From Polaromonas sp. (GTDB lineage Bacteria; Pseudomonadota; Gammaproteobacteria; Burkholderiales; Burkholderiaceae_C): a DNA stretch of 64,000 nucleotides. The position numbers and the translations under genes were made by a program. Location: NCBI RefSeq assembly GCF_029945685.1, contig NZ_JAQSDA010000016.1, forward strand, positions 1 through 64,000. The letters run 5' to 3'. Under the pieces are notes generated by a model. That model had not been told where the DNA came from and made no database searches. It saw only the letters and a list, made by a program, of their open reading frames with translations. Shown one piece after another: positions 36,140 through 45,863 of the stretch; within the stretch, counting starts at the first letter, position 1; each line of letters starts with the position of its first letter.

Positions 36140-37535
36140 GGGGAGCTCCTTCCTGTTGTGGGTAGGTCACGGGGTTCGGCGTGTCTTCCAGGCCGGTACC
36201 AAACGGCTTGTCTGCATGTTTTTTGTGGCGCGCGAGATAAAACACCACCGAGATGTAGGCCACGATCAGCGCCGCATACAGCGTGAGGTAGAGGGACAAA
36301 GTGAGGGCTATGCGCGGCGCCGGCACCGTGGACGCCGCGTCGGCCGCCGTCAGCACACCGGTCACCAGCCAGGGCTGGCGGCCGATCTCGGTGACGTACC
36401 AGCCGGCGATCAGCGCCACCCAGCCGGCAAAGGTCATGGCCACCAGCAGCTTGGCGTGCCAGGGCCTCAAATTGCGTTGCGGATCTTTCTTCCATGGGGC
36501 AAGCTGCCAGGTGCTGGCCCAGCTCACCAGCAGCATCAGCACACCCATGCCGACCATGATGCGGAAGGCCCAGAACACCGGCGCCACCGGCGGGTGTTTG
36601 CCTTCAAACTGGTCCAGTCCCTTGACCTCGCCATCGAGCGAATGCGTCAGGTACAGCGAGGCCAGTTTCGGGATGGCGATTTCGTAGCGGTTCTCCTTCG
36701 CCTTTTCGTCCGGCAAGGCAAACAGGACCGCCGGTACGCCCTTTTCGGTTTTCCAGATGCCTTCCATGGCCGCCAGCTTGGCCGGCTGGTGTTCCATCGT
36801 GTTCAACCCGTGCAGGTCGCCGGCGATGATCTGCAGCGGAATCAGCAGTGCCGCCGTGTAGATGCCGGTCTTCAGGCTGGCCATGACCTCGGCGCCGCGG
36901 TCATGGCGCAGCCAGCGGTAGGCGGAGATCCCGGCCACCAGAAACGACACCGTCAGTCCCGAGGCCAGCAGCATGTGCACCAGGCGGTAGGGGAAAGAAG
37001 GATTGAAGATCACCTCGAACCAGCTGGTCACATGCGCCTGGCCATTGATCATTTCAAAGCCGGCCGGTGTTTGCATCCAGGAGTTGAGCGCCAGGATCCA
37101 GAACGCCGAGAGTGTGGTGCCGCCGGCCACCAGCAGCGTGGCCACGGTGTGCAGGGTTTCGCTGACCCGCTCCCGCCCGAACAGCATCACGCCCAGCATG
37201 GTCGCCTCGAGAAAGAAGGCGGTCAGCACCTCATAGGCGAGCAGCGGCCCGGCGATGTTGCCGACCTTTTCCATGTAGCCGGGCCAGTTGGTGCCGAACT
37301 GGAAACTCATGGTGATGCCGCTGACCACGCCCAGCGCAAAGGTCAGCGCAAAGATCTTCACCCAGAACTGGTAGGCGTCCATCCAGTGCTGCTGGCCGGT
37401 CTTGACGAAACGCAGCTTGAAAAACAGCAGCACCCAGGCCAGCGAGATGCTGATCGTCGGGAACAGGATGTGAAAAGTGATATTGGCCGCAAATTGAATG
37501 CGGGCCAGCAGGAATGCGTCTAATCCGTCCATCAT
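36132..37535 (-). CDS. Cytochrome bd-type ubiquinol oxidase subunit I (CioA/CydA)
   Basis: The 467-residue subunit I carries haem-ligand regions ARIQFAANITFHILFP (His22) and YRLVHMLLASG, and the EIGRQPW motif near residue 380. Its length and the short quinol-loop (about 260-300) fit the cyanide-insensitive CioA type rather than the long-loop E. coli CydA. The ATG overlaps the stop of the regulator gene upstream, so translation is coupled. The first two codons are both ATG; either may serve. Confidence 0.93.
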   Translation of the reverse strand: MMDGLDAFLLARIQFAANITFHILFPTISISLAWVLLFFKLRFVKTGQQHWMDAYQFWVKIFALTFALGVVSGITMSFQFGTNWPGYMEKVGNIAGPLLAYEVLTAFFLEATMLGVMLFGRERVSETLHTVATLLVAGGTTLSAFWILALNSWMQTPAGFEMINGQAHVTSWFEVIFNPSFPYRLVHMLLASGLTVSFLVAGISAYRWLRHDRGAEVMASLKTGIYTAALLIPLQIIAGDLHGLNTMEHQPAKLAAMEGIWKTEKGVPAVLFALPDEKAKENRYEIAIPKLASLYLTHSLDGEVKGLDQFEGKHPPVAPVFWAFRIMVGMGVLMLLVSWASTWQLAPWKKDPQRNLRPWHAKLLVAMTFAGWVALIAGWYVTEIGRQPWLVTGVLTAADAASTVPAPRIALTLSLYLTLYAALIVAYISVVFYLARHKKHADKPFGTGLEDTPNPVTYPQQEGAPRA

Positions 37536-38161
37536 CAGCTCCGGTTGTTTTCTTCGGGAACATTGGCGGTGGCTGCCGCCAGCCTGGGCGCAGCGGCGCG
37601 GCCTGTCAAGCCGGCCTTCACCGTGCTGGCCACCTTGTCCTTGACCTCCAGCAGCTTCTGCACCTTGGCGCCCATCTTCATCAGGCTGACCAGCGTGGCC
37701 GAGTCCATTTTCTGCACGTCGGCCAGCCAGCCGGTCATGAGTTCGATCAGGTCGTGCATCTGCTTCATGCGCTCCTGGGCGTGGATGTCGTCAGGCGCCG
37801 AAGGCTGCTCCATCAGCGCGTCGCGCAACATGGACAGCGTCGGGTCGATCTCGCGCTTGCGCCGCTCCTCGGCCAGCGTGCGGAAAATGGCCCACACGTC
37901 TTCGGGCGCCTGAAAGTATTCGCGCCTGTCGTTGGGCAGGTGCTGCAGCCGCACCAGGTTCCACGACTGCAGCTCCTTGAGCCCCATGCTGACGTTGGAG
38001 CGCGAAAACGCCAGCGCCTCGCCAATGTCGTCGGCATTGAGCGCGCGCGGCGACACATACAGCAAGGCATAGATCTGCCCCACGGTGCGGTTGATGCCCC
38101 AGCGGCTGCCCATTTCACCGAAGTGGAGGACAAAACGCTGGGTCAGGGGGGCGAGGTTCAT
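37535..38161 (-). CDS. GbsR/MarR-family transcriptional regulator
   Basis: A 208-residue regulator with a winged-helix DNA-binding region (ADDIGEALAFSRSNVSMGLK) and a preceding RTVGQIYALLYVSPRAL. A helical C-terminal part contains MTGWLADVQKMDSATLVSLM. This subgroup is often linked to cyd genes. Its stop overlaps the oxidase subunit I start, so it is made with its likely target. AT-rich palindromes at its own promoter suggest autoregulation. Confidence 0.85.
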   Translation of the reverse strand: MNLAPLTQRFVLHFGEMGSRWGINRTVGQIYALLYVSPRALNADDIGEALAFSRSNVSMGLKELQSWNLVRLQHLPNDRREYFQAPEDVWAIFRTLAEERRKREIDPTLSMLRDALMEQPSAPDDIHAQERMKQMHDLIELMTGWLADVQKMDSATLVSLMKMGAKVQKLLEVKDKVASTVKAGLTGRAAAPRLAAATANVPEENNRS

Positions 38162-38170
38162 GGTTTGGAT

Positions 38171-38206
38171 TTACTGAGTTTTCAGGAATTACTGAAATTC
38201 TAGTAA
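38171..38206. promoter_or_regulatory. TTACT-type palindromes at GbsR-like gene promoter
   Basis: TTACTGAAATTCTAGTAA at 38189-38206 is a near-perfect 18-base palindrome. A further TTACTGA lies at 38171-38177 and TTCAGGAATTACTGAA overlaps both. They sit directly before the ATG at 38161 and look like tandem operator sites. Confidence 0.55.
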
Positions 38207-38282
38207 CTTAAAGATTTTTCTGCTGGCGGCGGGGGTATTGGCATGACCGGCCTGCCTGTGGGTGCACCATGACTGCGCAAAA

Positions 38283-38348
38283 GATCAAGGAAAATATGCC
38301 GCAGGTCCTTTGCCAGTGGGCGCAAGGAGCTATTAAAAACATAGCGAA
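38283..38348 (+). repeat. Dispersed palindromic element, copy 8 (intergenic)
   Basis: CCGCAGGTCCTTTGCCAGTG is followed by GGCGCAAGGAGCTATTAAAA and ACATAGCG. This intergenic copy between the regulator promoter and the BON gene retains the GCTAT...ATAGC end and shows that the element is not confined to genes. Confidence 0.75.
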
Positions 38349-38395
38349 AGCAGCCCTGACTCCCGTCCCCGCACACCGATGCCCGGGGCCGCTGT

Positions 38396-38902
38396 TCACC
38401 TGACCGGTTGGGCCTCCCCGGGCGCGGTGCTGTATTTCGGTTTCGCCGTGCTGCCCAGGCTCAGGTAGTTGACCACCCCCATCACGTCATCGACCAGCAG
38501 CACGGCCTGCTCCATGGCCCTGGCCTGCTCCTGCGTCTGCACGCAGCCCATGAGCGTCACCAGCCGCCGCTCGCCGAGCACCCAGACGCTGGTGTGGTTG
38601 AAGCGCCCATCCTGCTGCAGGTAGCTGACCACGCGGGGAATGATCTCCCTGTCGTAGAGATAGGAGTTGGGCAGGCGGCAGCGACCCGAACGGAAGCAGC
38701 TCCCGCCGTGCTGGGCGCGCACATGCGCCTCGGCGCGCACCTGCTCCGGCGTGAACATCGGGCCTTCGGGCACCGGACATCCGGGCAGGGCCGACGTCAC
38801 CTGCAGGAAAGGATCGTTGAAATGATTCTTTCGTTCCTGCGCGACGCCTGCAAACGACAACCCCGCCAGGAAGATGAACAACATCAGCTCGCCCGTCTTC
38901 AT
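38396..38902 (-). CDS. Secreted BON-domain-like protein
   Basis: A 168-residue exported protein. A signal peptide (MLFIFLAGLSFAGVAQ) is followed by a Cys-containing region (ALPGCPVP, GGSCFRSGRCRLPN) and a C-terminal BON-like domain. In that domain VVSYLQQDGRFNHTSVWVLG is followed by RRLVTLMGCVQTQEQARAME and DDVMGVVNYL. BON domains bind membranes or phospholipid in the periplasm. The Cys-rich N-terminal part is not typical. Standing alone, it converges with nothing and lies opposite the GNAT gene. Confidence 0.7.
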   Translation of the reverse strand: MKTGELMLFIFLAGLSFAGVAQERKNHFNDPFLQVTSALPGCPVPEGPMFTPEQVRAEAHVRAQHGGSCFRSGRCRLPNSYLYDREIIPRVVSYLQQDGRFNHTSVWVLGERRLVTLMGCVQTQEQARAMEQAVLLVDDVMGVVNYLSLGSTAKPKYSTAPGEAQPVR

Positions 38903-39006
38903 ACGCGGCTCCAGTCAGCGTGTTTCAAAGGCGCCATTTTGAGGGGGAACGCCCAAGGCCGACGCGCGACATGATGCCCTGATTCAAAAAGTGTCATCTT
39001 CTGGAC

Positions 39007-39495
39007 ATGATGTCCCGCAACAGTGGCTTCATGGTGGACACCCTGACCCTTCGCGTGGCCCTCGCGCCAGATCTCCCCGAGGTGCTGCGCCTCTACGCCC
39101 AGCCTGACATCGACGACGGAAACATCCTTGCACTGGCGGATGCGAAGCGTATCTGGGCGCGCATGGCGAGCTACCCGGACTACAAGTTGTATGTTGCGGT
39201 ACAGGGCACGCAGGTGGTCGGCACCTTTGCCCTGCTCATCATGGACAACCTGGGTCATCTGGGCGCGCCGTCGGCGGTGGTGGAGGACGTGGCGGTGGAC
39301 CCGGCCTGGCAGGGCCAGGGCATCGGCAAGGCCATGATGCGCCACGCGATGGCGCTGGCCGCCGCGAGCGGTTGCTACAAGCTTGCACTGTCCTCCCACC
39401 TGAAACGCGAGAAGGCACATGCGTTTTACGAGTCGCTGGGTTTTGAGCGCCACGGCCACAGCTTTCGCACCGCACTGCCTGCTGAGCCGCAATGA
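39007..39495 (+). CDS. GNAT-family N-acetyltransferase
   Basis: A 162-residue acetyltransferase. The acetyl-CoA binding motif A is VEDVAVDPAWQGQGIGKAMM (R/QxxGxG/A form) at about residues 92-112, followed by KREKAHAFYESLGFERHGHS. The substrate is unknown. Starts at 39007, 39010 or 39031 are all possible; conservation begins at TLTLRVA. Copy 9 of the dispersed repeat begins at its stop codon. Confidence 0.85.
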   Translation: MMSRNSGFMVDTLTLRVALAPDLPEVLRLYAQPDIDDGNILALADAKRIWARMASYPDYKLYVAVQGTQVVGTFALLIMDNLGHLGAPSAVVEDVAVDPAWQGQGIGKAMMRHAMALAAASGCYKLALSSHLKREKAHAFYESLGFERHGHSFRTALPAEPQ

Positions 39496-39554
39496 AAACG
39501 CTATGTATTCAGGAGCTGCCGCCGCCCGCGCAATAAGGGCCACGGCCCGATTTC
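39495..39554 (-). repeat. Dispersed palindromic element, copy 9 (after GNAT gene)
   Basis: AAAACGCTATGTATTCAGGA opens the copy on the plus strand; on the minus strand it reads CGTGGCCCTTATTGCGCGGG then CGGCGGCAGCTCC. It abuts the TGA of the acetyltransferase gene and closely resembles copies 3 and 7. Confidence 0.78.
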
Positions 39555-39565
39555 ACATCCCATGC

Positions 39566-40201
39566 CTAGCGCACCCTGGGCACTGGGACGCGCCTGGCAC
39601 TGCGCCGTGATTTTCCGACCGATGGCGGCGGTGCGGTCGCCATGGCCGGTGTGGAATCGGGAACCAGCAACACCACTTCCTTGAAGCCCAGGCCCAGCAT
39701 GCCGAGTTCGGCCGCGGCAGCGCGGCTCACGTCGATGATGCGGTTGCGGCTGAAGGGGCCGCGATCGGTGATGCGCAGATCCACGTCACGGCCATTGACC
39801 AGGCTGTGCACCCGCACCATGGTGCCAAACGGCAAGGTGCGGTGAGCGGCGGTGAAGGCGTTCATGTCATAACGTTCGCCACTGGCCGTCAGCCGGCCAT
39901 GAAAACCCGGGCCGTACCACGACGCGGCGCCACGCTCGAACTCGCGCGCGGGCTCACCGTCGAGCAGTGCCGGCCGCGACAGATCGCTGGACGGACTTGG
40001 GGACAGTCCGGGGGCCTCTTCCGCCGGCGTGGCCACGGCCTCGGGGCTGGCGGGCATGGGCGCCGGCGTGGCTATCGGCACAGGGCCGGGCGCCGAGCGG
40101 CCGGGTGACGGTGGCCTTGTCGTCGTGCAGGCCGCCAGCAGGGCCAGCAGGCCGACGGCCATGGCCTGCCGGATGATGCGCAGCTTCAGCAGTCCAGCCA
40201 A
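39566..40201 (-). CDS. RlpA-family septal ring lipoprotein / lytic transglycosylase-like
   Basis: A 211-residue predicted lipoprotein with lipobox LLAACTTT (Cys25). A Pro/Ala/Ser-rich linker leads to a double-psi beta-barrel: RGAASWYGPGFHGRLTASGE, MNAFTAAHRTLPFGTMVRV and DLRITDRGPFSRNRIIDVS. RlpA enzymes act on denuded glycan strands at division sites; the SPOR domain of full-length RlpA is missing here. The TTG at 40201 gives a basic n-region (LKLRIIRQ) before the hydrophobic core; the ATG at 40162 would lack it. Confidence 0.88.
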   Translation of the reverse strand: MAGLLKLRIIRQAMAVGLLALLAACTTTRPPSPGRSAPGPVPIATPAPMPASPEAVATPAEEAPGLSPSPSSDLSRPALLDGEPAREFERGAASWYGPGFHGRLTASGERYDMNAFTAAHRTLPFGTMVRVHSLVNGRDVDLRITDRGPFSRNRIIDVSRAAAAELGMLGLGFKEVVLLVPDSTPAMATAPPPSVGKSRRSARRVPVPRVR

Positions 40202-40214
40202 AACAGGGACTTCT

Positions 40215-40273
40215 TCAAACCGGCTGCAAGCGGCGGATGATCTCTGTGGTCACCGCGGCCTGGTTCATGGTGA
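40215..40273 (-). pseudogene. Decayed duplicate of the metF 3' end
   Basis: On the minus strand this segment reads LTMNQAAVTTEIIRRLQPV and then TGA. The end of the adjacent metF reads YTMNQAGATTEILKRLAK and then a stop. TMNQA, TTEI and RL are shared at the same spacing. It lies 70 bases beyond the metF stop and has no upstream coding part, so it is a leftover of a tandem duplication or replaced gene end. Confidence 0.75.
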
Positions 40274-40342
40274 GACCTCGGAGCGTGGGGCGAGGGGCGC
40301 CGCCTGCGGGGATCGACCAGCGCAGAGGGATCAACACCACGC

Positions 40343-41170
40343 TCACTTCGCCAGCCGCTTCAGGATCTCGGTCGTCGCGCCGGCTTGATTCATGGTGTAG
40401 AAATGAATGCCCGGCACACCCGCGGCGCGCAGCTGGTCGCAGAGGCCGGTGATCACATCGAGGCCAAAGCTCTTGATGGACGCGGTGTCGTCGCCGAAAC
40501 CCTGCAGGCGCAGGCGGATCCAGCGCGGAATCTCGGCGCCACAGGCGTCGGAAAACCGCATCAGCTGGGTGGAGCTGGTGATGGGCATGATGCCGGGCAC
40601 CACCGGCACCTCCACGCCCAGCCGGCGGGTGTCTTCCACAAAGCGGAAGTAGGCGTCCGCGTTGAAAAAATACTGGGTGATGGCCGAATTGGCGCCGGCC
40701 TGGACCTTGGCGGCGAAAGCCTGCAGGTCGGCATCGGCTGACTTGGCCTGCGGGTGAATCTCGGGGTAGGCCGCCACCTCGATGTGAAAGGCATCGCCGG
40801 TGACCTCGCGGATGAAGGCCACCAGGTCGCTGGCGTAATGGAACTCGCCGCCGATGCCGTAACCGCTGGGCAGGTCGCCGCGCAGGGCCACCAGGCGCTT
40901 GACGCCCATGGCCTGCAGGGCGGCAAGTTGCTGACGCACCGTGGCCTTGGTCGCACCGACACAGGAGAAGTGGCAGGCGGCAGCCACGCCTTCCTTCAGG
41001 ATTTCCCCCACCGTGCCAAAAGTGCCTTCCTGGGTGGAACCGCCCGCGCCAAAGGTGACCGAGCAGAACTCGGGCTGATGCGCGTACAGCGCCTGGCGCG
41101 TCAGGCGCAGCTTGTCGGCGCCTTCGGGTGTCTTGGGCGGGAAAAATTCAAAACTGATGGGCAGGTTCAT
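40343..41170 (-). CDS. metF: Methylenetetrahydrofolate reductase
   Basis: MetF reduces methylene-THF to methyl-THF for methionine synthesis, with FAD. The 275-residue protein opens with SFEFFPPKTPEGADKL and shows CSVTFGAGGSTQ, LVALRGDLPSG and VPGIMPITSSTQLMRF, all conserved. It is the third gene of the riboswitch-controlled run ahcY-tlyA-metF and lies 51 bases after tlyA, a gap filled largely by a tetranucleotide repeat. A decayed copy of its 3' end lies downstream. Confidence 0.96.
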   Translation of the reverse strand: MNLPISFEFFPPKTPEGADKLRLTRQALYAHQPEFCSVTFGAGGSTQEGTFGTVGEILKEGVAAACHFSCVGATKATVRQQLAALQAMGVKRLVALRGDLPSGYGIGGEFHYASDLVAFIREVTGDAFHIEVAAYPEIHPQAKSADADLQAFAAKVQAGANSAITQYFFNADAYFRFVEDTRRLGVEVPVVPGIMPITSSTQLMRFSDACGAEIPRWIRLRLQGFGDDTASIKSFGLDVITGLCDQLRAAGVPGIHFYTMNQAGATTEILKRLAK

Positions 41171-41180
41171 CGCAGTTGTC

Positions 41181-41220
41181 TCTGTATGTCTGTCTGTCTG
41201 TCTGTATGTCTGTATGTCTG
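41181..41220. repeat. Tetranucleotide repeat (TCTG)n between tlyA and metF
   Basis: Ten consecutive four-base units on the plus strand, seven TCTG and three TATG. The tract fills most of the 51-base gap between the tlyA stop and the metF ATG, immediately ahead of the metF ribosome site on the coding strand, where it reads CAGA/CATA. Confidence 0.9.
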
Positions 41221-41221
41221 T

Positions 41222-42226
41222 TCATTCTTCGCCGGGTTTGGGGCGGCGTTTTCCGCGCGCCGGGCCGTGCTGGCCGGCGTGTGCTTCTTCAGAGTCCTCA
41301 TGCGCCTCATGCAGCGCGCGCAGTTCGGCGCGCGGTGTGCGTTTGGCGGCCTTGCGCGGCGGCGGCGCCGGCAGCGGCCGGTCTTCACCCGTCGTGTGCA
41401 AGCCCTTCACGGCGTGAATGAAGAACTCACGGTTGCCGTCCCCGCCTTCAATCGGCGAGGACAGCCAGGCTTTCACGTCCAGCCCCAGCGCCGCGCAGGC
41501 ATCACGCAGGCGCTTTTCGACAAACTCAAAATGCACGGCATCGCGCACAATGCCGCCCTTGCCGATCTGGCCGGGCTGCAGCTCGAACTGGGGTTTGACC
41601 AGCATCAGCAGATGGCCGCCGGCTTTGAGCAGGCGCACCACGGCAGGCAGCACCAGGGTCAGCGAAATAAAGGAGAGGTCGCCGGTCAGGACGTCGAAGT
41701 CGGCTTCGACCGCCTCACCGTCGTCCGCCTCGAAGTCATTCTCATCGTCAAAGTCGGCCTCAACCCCCTCTGCATGGGCGGGACCCGCTATCAAGTCGGA
41801 AGCCGTCATGGACCGCGCGTTGAGGCCCTCGATGCACACCACGCGCGGGTCGCCGCGCAGGCTGGGGTGCAGCTGGCCGTGGCCCACATCCACGCCCACC
41901 ACCTGCACGGCACCGTGCTGCAGCAGGCAGTCGGTGAAGCCGCCGGTGGACTGGCCGATGTCCAGGCAACGCAGACCAGCCACGCTGAGGCCGGTGCTCA
42001 GGAGCGCCCCTTCGAGCTTGAGCCCGCCGCGCGAGATGTATTTGGATTCGGTGGTGTCGGGGATCTGCAGCTCGGCGCCGTCCGGGATCTCGTCGCCGTT
42101 CTTGGCGACCTTCTTCCAGGGCGCGCTTTCCTCGGCGCGCCACAACACGCCCGAAGCGATCAGGCGCTGGGCCTGGGACCGGGTGGCGGCAAAGCCGTTG
42201 TCGACGAGGAAGAGGTCAGCGCGCAT
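41222..42226 (-). CDS. TlyA-family rRNA 2'-O-methyltransferase
   Basis: A 334-residue protein of the TlyA/hemolysin A family; TlyA of mycobacteria methylates 16S and 23S rRNA. The S4 RNA-binding domain (MRADLFLVDNGFAATRSQAQ onward) is followed by the FtsJ-like fold with CLDIGQSTGGFTDCLLQ for SAM binding and LSFISLTLVLPAVVRLL. Two unusual parts are an acidic insertion of about 35 residues (DFDDENDFEADDGEAVEADF) before the SFISL strand and a basic Pro/Lys-rich C-terminal tail. It sits between ahcY and metF, where its SAM use fits the methyl cycle. Confidence 0.88.
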   Translation of the reverse strand: MRADLFLVDNGFAATRSQAQRLIASGVLWRAEESAPWKKVAKNGDEIPDGAELQIPDTTESKYISRGGLKLEGALLSTGLSVAGLRCLDIGQSTGGFTDCLLQHGAVQVVGVDVGHGQLHPSLRGDPRVVCIEGLNARSMTASDLIAGPAHAEGVEADFDDENDFEADDGEAVEADFDVLTGDLSFISLTLVLPAVVRLLKAGGHLLMLVKPQFELQPGQIGKGGIVRDAVHFEFVEKRLRDACAALGLDVKAWLSSPIEGGDGNREFFIHAVKGLHTTGEDRPLPAPPPRKAAKRTPRAELRALHEAHEDSEEAHAGQHGPARGKRRPKPGEE

Positions 42227-42274
42227 GGTTATTTTTCCTGAGAATTTCCGGCGCGTAGCGAGCGACCGTCAGGC

Positions 42275-42322
42275 TAGGCGCGGGCGTCGGGCAACCGGAG
42301 TGCACTTCAGGTGCATGAGGAT
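42275..42322 (-). other. Imperfect hairpin between ahcY and tlyA
   Basis: On the minus strand CGGGCAA and TTGCCCG bracket an inner TGCAC-CTGAA-GTGCA stem. It lies in the 146 bases between ahcY and tlyA and has no T-run, so it could be a processing or attenuating structure rather than a terminator. No gene is seen in this gap. Confidence 0.45.
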
Positions 42323-42372
42323 TGCCCGATCGGGACCCGCAACGACGCATCACGGCCGCGAAGTAGCGCAGC

Positions 42373-43812
<1,440 letters not shown>

Positions 43813-43914
43813 GGGAGTATCTCCAAGATCAAAGTTCCAGTTAGGCAAAATAGCCACAGCCACAAGGCGCAAGTCGGCGGGGGAGTTGTTGGATCTCACC
43901 CGGCTTGAGAGCAC

Positions 43915-43991
43915 ATGCGGGTGAGCGTGGTTGCAAATGAAAGTCCTGAGCCTAGACCACATGTCGTGGGTTGCAACGCTCCTCAGGAACC
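43915..43991 (-). promoter_or_regulatory. SAH riboswitch upstream of ahcY
   Basis: On the minus strand CCTGAGGAGCGTTGCAACCC is followed by a small stem and by TCTAGGCTCAGGA, which closes P1 (CCTGAG/CTCAGG). Further on, TTGCAACCACGCTC can pair with GAGCGTTGCAA as the pseudoknot. This is the layout of the SAH (ahcY) riboswitch of beta- and gammaproteobacteria, which raises expression of SAH-recycling genes when SAH builds up. It starts about 180 bases before the ahcY ATG. Confidence 0.88.
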
Positions 43992-44066
43992 CGCTATTGT
44001 AGCCAACCCCGGCGGCGGAGGCAAAGTCCCGGCATCGCGCTGCGGTACTCGTGCGAAAATTTCACC

Positions 44067-44894
44067 ATGCAAGAACTGAGCAACTGGCCGGCCGCCGAGC
44101 GCCGCGCCATCACCGGGGTTTTCACCGACATCGACGACACCCTGACCACCGAAGGCGCGATCACGCCCGATGCGCTGCGGGCACTGGCGGACCTGAAGGC
44201 CGCCGGCCTGCATGTGATTCCCATCACCGGCCGCCCGGTGGGCTGGAGCAAACCTTTTGCACTCGCCTGGCCGGTGGATGCCATCGTTGCGGAAAACGGT
44301 GCGGTGGCTCTGCTTCCAAGTCAAATCGGGCTGCAGCCCTTGTCTGAAGGGCGTGAGCAGCTATCAAAAAGATACCAGCAGGACGAAGCAACACGGCTCG
44401 CCAACCATGCCCGCATGTTGCAGGTGGCGGCCCGCGTGACGCGCGAGGTGCCAGGCGCGGTGGTCTCGCAGGACAGCCCGGGGCGCGAAACCGACATCGC
44501 GATCGACCACAGCGAATTTGTGCATTTGCCGCCCGCCGCAATCGCGCAGGCGGTGCAGATCATGCAGAGCGAAGGCATGAACGCGACGGTAAGTTCCATC
44601 CACATCAACGGCTGGTTTGGCGCGCACAACAAGCTGGAGGGCGCGCGCTGGATAGCCCGCGAGCTGTTCGGCCGCGACCTTGACGCGGAAATGGCGAACT
44701 GGGTTTATGTCGGCGACTCGACCAATGACCAGCTGATGTTCGAGGCCTTCCCGCACTCGGTGGGCGTGGCCAACATCCGCCGCTTTGAAGCCGAGCTGAG
44801 CCACAAACCGCGCTACATCACCCAGGGCGAACGGGGAGCCGGTTTTGCCGAAGTGGCGGCGGCGCTGCTAGCCGCGCGCGACGTCCCGGCCTGA
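44067..44894 (+). CDS. HAD-IIB family hydrolase (sugar-phosphate phosphatase-like)
   Basis: A 275-residue HAD phosphatase with a type IIB cap. The nucleophile motif is FTDIDDTLTTEG, motif II is VIPITGRPVG, the Lys lies in NGWFGAHNKLEGARWI, and motif III/IV is VYVGDSTNDQLMFE. Family members act on sugar phosphates such as mannosyl-3-phosphoglycerate or sucrose-phosphate; the substrate is unknown. The ATG at 44067 is chosen, since longer starts read into the ahcY leader. Copy 10 of the dispersed repeat encodes LPSQIGLQPLSEGREQLSK in its cap region. Confidence 0.88.
   Translation: MQELSNWPAAERRAITGVFTDIDDTLTTEGAITPDALRALADLKAAGLHVIPITGRPVGWSKPFALAWPVDAIVAENGAVALLPSQIGLQPLSEGREQLSKRYQQDEATRLANHARMLQVAARVTREVPGAVVSQDSPGRETDIAIDHSEFVHLPPAAIAQAVQIMQSEGMNATVSSIHINGWFGAHNKLEGARWIARELFGRDLDAEMANWVYVGDSTNDQLMFEAFPHSVGVANIRRFEAELSHKPRYITQGERGAGFAEVAAALLAARDVPA
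44321..44376 (+). repeat. Dispersed palindromic element, copy 10 (inside HAD gene)
   Basis: TCAAATCGGGCTGCAGCCCT, then TGTCTGAAGGGCGTGAGCAG and CTATCAAAAAGATACC. The first 20 bases match the minus strand of copy 3 except one base. Internal CCCTT/AAGGG and CTATC/GATA arms are visible. It is read in a frame different from the other sense copies. Confidence 0.82.
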
Positions 44895-44900
44895 GCGGGA

Positions 44901-45743
44901 CTATCGCGCAGCGACCGACAGCGCCGATGGCTTCGCCGCGCTGAGCACCTTGCCATCTGCCGCATTGCTGACCATTTCCAGCCGCACGGTGTAGTCGCCC
45001 GCGGGTGGGTTGAGCCAGGTTTCTGTCTGTCCGCCGGTGAAGTTGAGCACCTCCGGCTTGCGCCCGGCACGCTCCATGGTCAGCCTGAAATGCCCGGTGT
45101 CCGCGACTTTGGAGGCGGCGTGCGACACGTTGTAGCCGCTGGCATGGAACTGGACCCGGAACGGGCCCTTGACGGTTTCACGGTCAGCCGGACTGAGCAG
45201 TTCCACTCTTGGCGGCCCCTGCACTGCCGCCGCTGTCACAGCCTTGTTCTGCTTGGTGACGGTCAGATGAAGTGGCTTGCTGTACACAAAATAGGGGATG
45301 TGTCCCTGGTCAGCCAGCAGCAGGCGGAACTGGTACTTGCCGGGCGGCAGGTTGACAGGCATTTCCATCTGCCCCTTGCCGAAGTGGATGTACTGGTCGG
45401 TGAAAGGCAGCGGTTTCTTGAAGTCGAGCGGCAAATCCTGGTTCACCAGCAAATGGTGGTGGCCGGCGCGCCCGGCGGTCTTGCCCGCGGGCACCAGCCC
45501 GCGCATGGACAGGCCAAACCGCGCGACAAATGGCGCTTCATAGGTGCCGCCATCCTGCAAATTGGTGAAGTAAGTTTCAGCGCCGCGCGGCGACGGCACC
45601 TCCCAGGGATGAAACGCGACGTCAGCCTCGTCGGTTGCCGATGCAGGGGTCTGCGCGGCAACCGGCATGGCGATGGCGAGCAGCAAGGCAGAGAGCGCAA
45701 AACCGGGCATCCAGCGGTCCAGGAAGGTCAAGGTCATGGTCAT
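44901..45743 (-). CDS. Periplasmic DUF4399-domain protein
   Basis: A 280-residue exported protein with a signal peptide ([18 protein letters not shown]) and two DUF4399-like modules. The first is diagnostic: [38 protein letters not shown] and [19 protein letters not shown]. The second half ([20 protein letters not shown] onward) resembles a degenerate repeat. The His triplet and aromatic residues suggest ligand or metal binding, not established. Starts at 45743 or 45737. It has an AT-rich palindromic promoter region. Confidence 0.82.
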   Translation of the reverse strand: MTMTLTFLDRWMPGFALSALLLAIAMPVAAQTPASATDEADVAFHPWEVPSPRGAETYFTNLQDGGTYEAPFVARFGLSMRGLVPAGKTAGRAGHHHLLVNQDLPLDFKKPLPFTDQYIHFGKGQMEMPVNLPPGKYQFRLLLADQGHIPYFVYSKPLHLTVTKQNKAVTAAAVQGPPRVELLSPADRETVKGPFRVQFHASGYNVSHAASKVADTGHFRLTMERAGRKPEVLNFTGGQTETWLNPPAGDYTVRLEMVSNAADGKVLSAAKPSALSVAAR

Positions 45744-45771
45744 GGTGTGTTGGCGTTCGATTGAAACAAAA

Positions 45772-45802
45772 AGTAATAATATTACTGAGTAGTAATTTTA
45801 TG
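45772..45802. promoter_or_regulatory. AT-rich palindromic promoter region of DUF4399 gene
   Basis: ATTACTGAGTAGTAAT at 45781-45796 has perfect 6-base arms around a 4-base centre, with TAATAATATTA beside it. It lies 40 bases before the DUF4399 start, and its TTACT/AGTAA half sites recur at the GbsR-like gene promoter at 38189. Confidence 0.5.
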
Positions 45803-45863
45803 ACCTCATCATTCTTTCTTCCCATCAACAAGCCATATCCCGTCGGTTCTGCAGGGCTTTCCT

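Noticed and set aside
41181..41220. Possible CRISPR-like or satellite array
   Set aside because: Units are four bases with no spacers, so this is a microsatellite. No repeat-spacer pattern was seen anywhere in the window.
43981..44010. Short GCTATTGTAGC palindrome near the riboswitch as a repeat copy
   Set aside because: Only 11 bases match; the flanks are different. Treated as chance.
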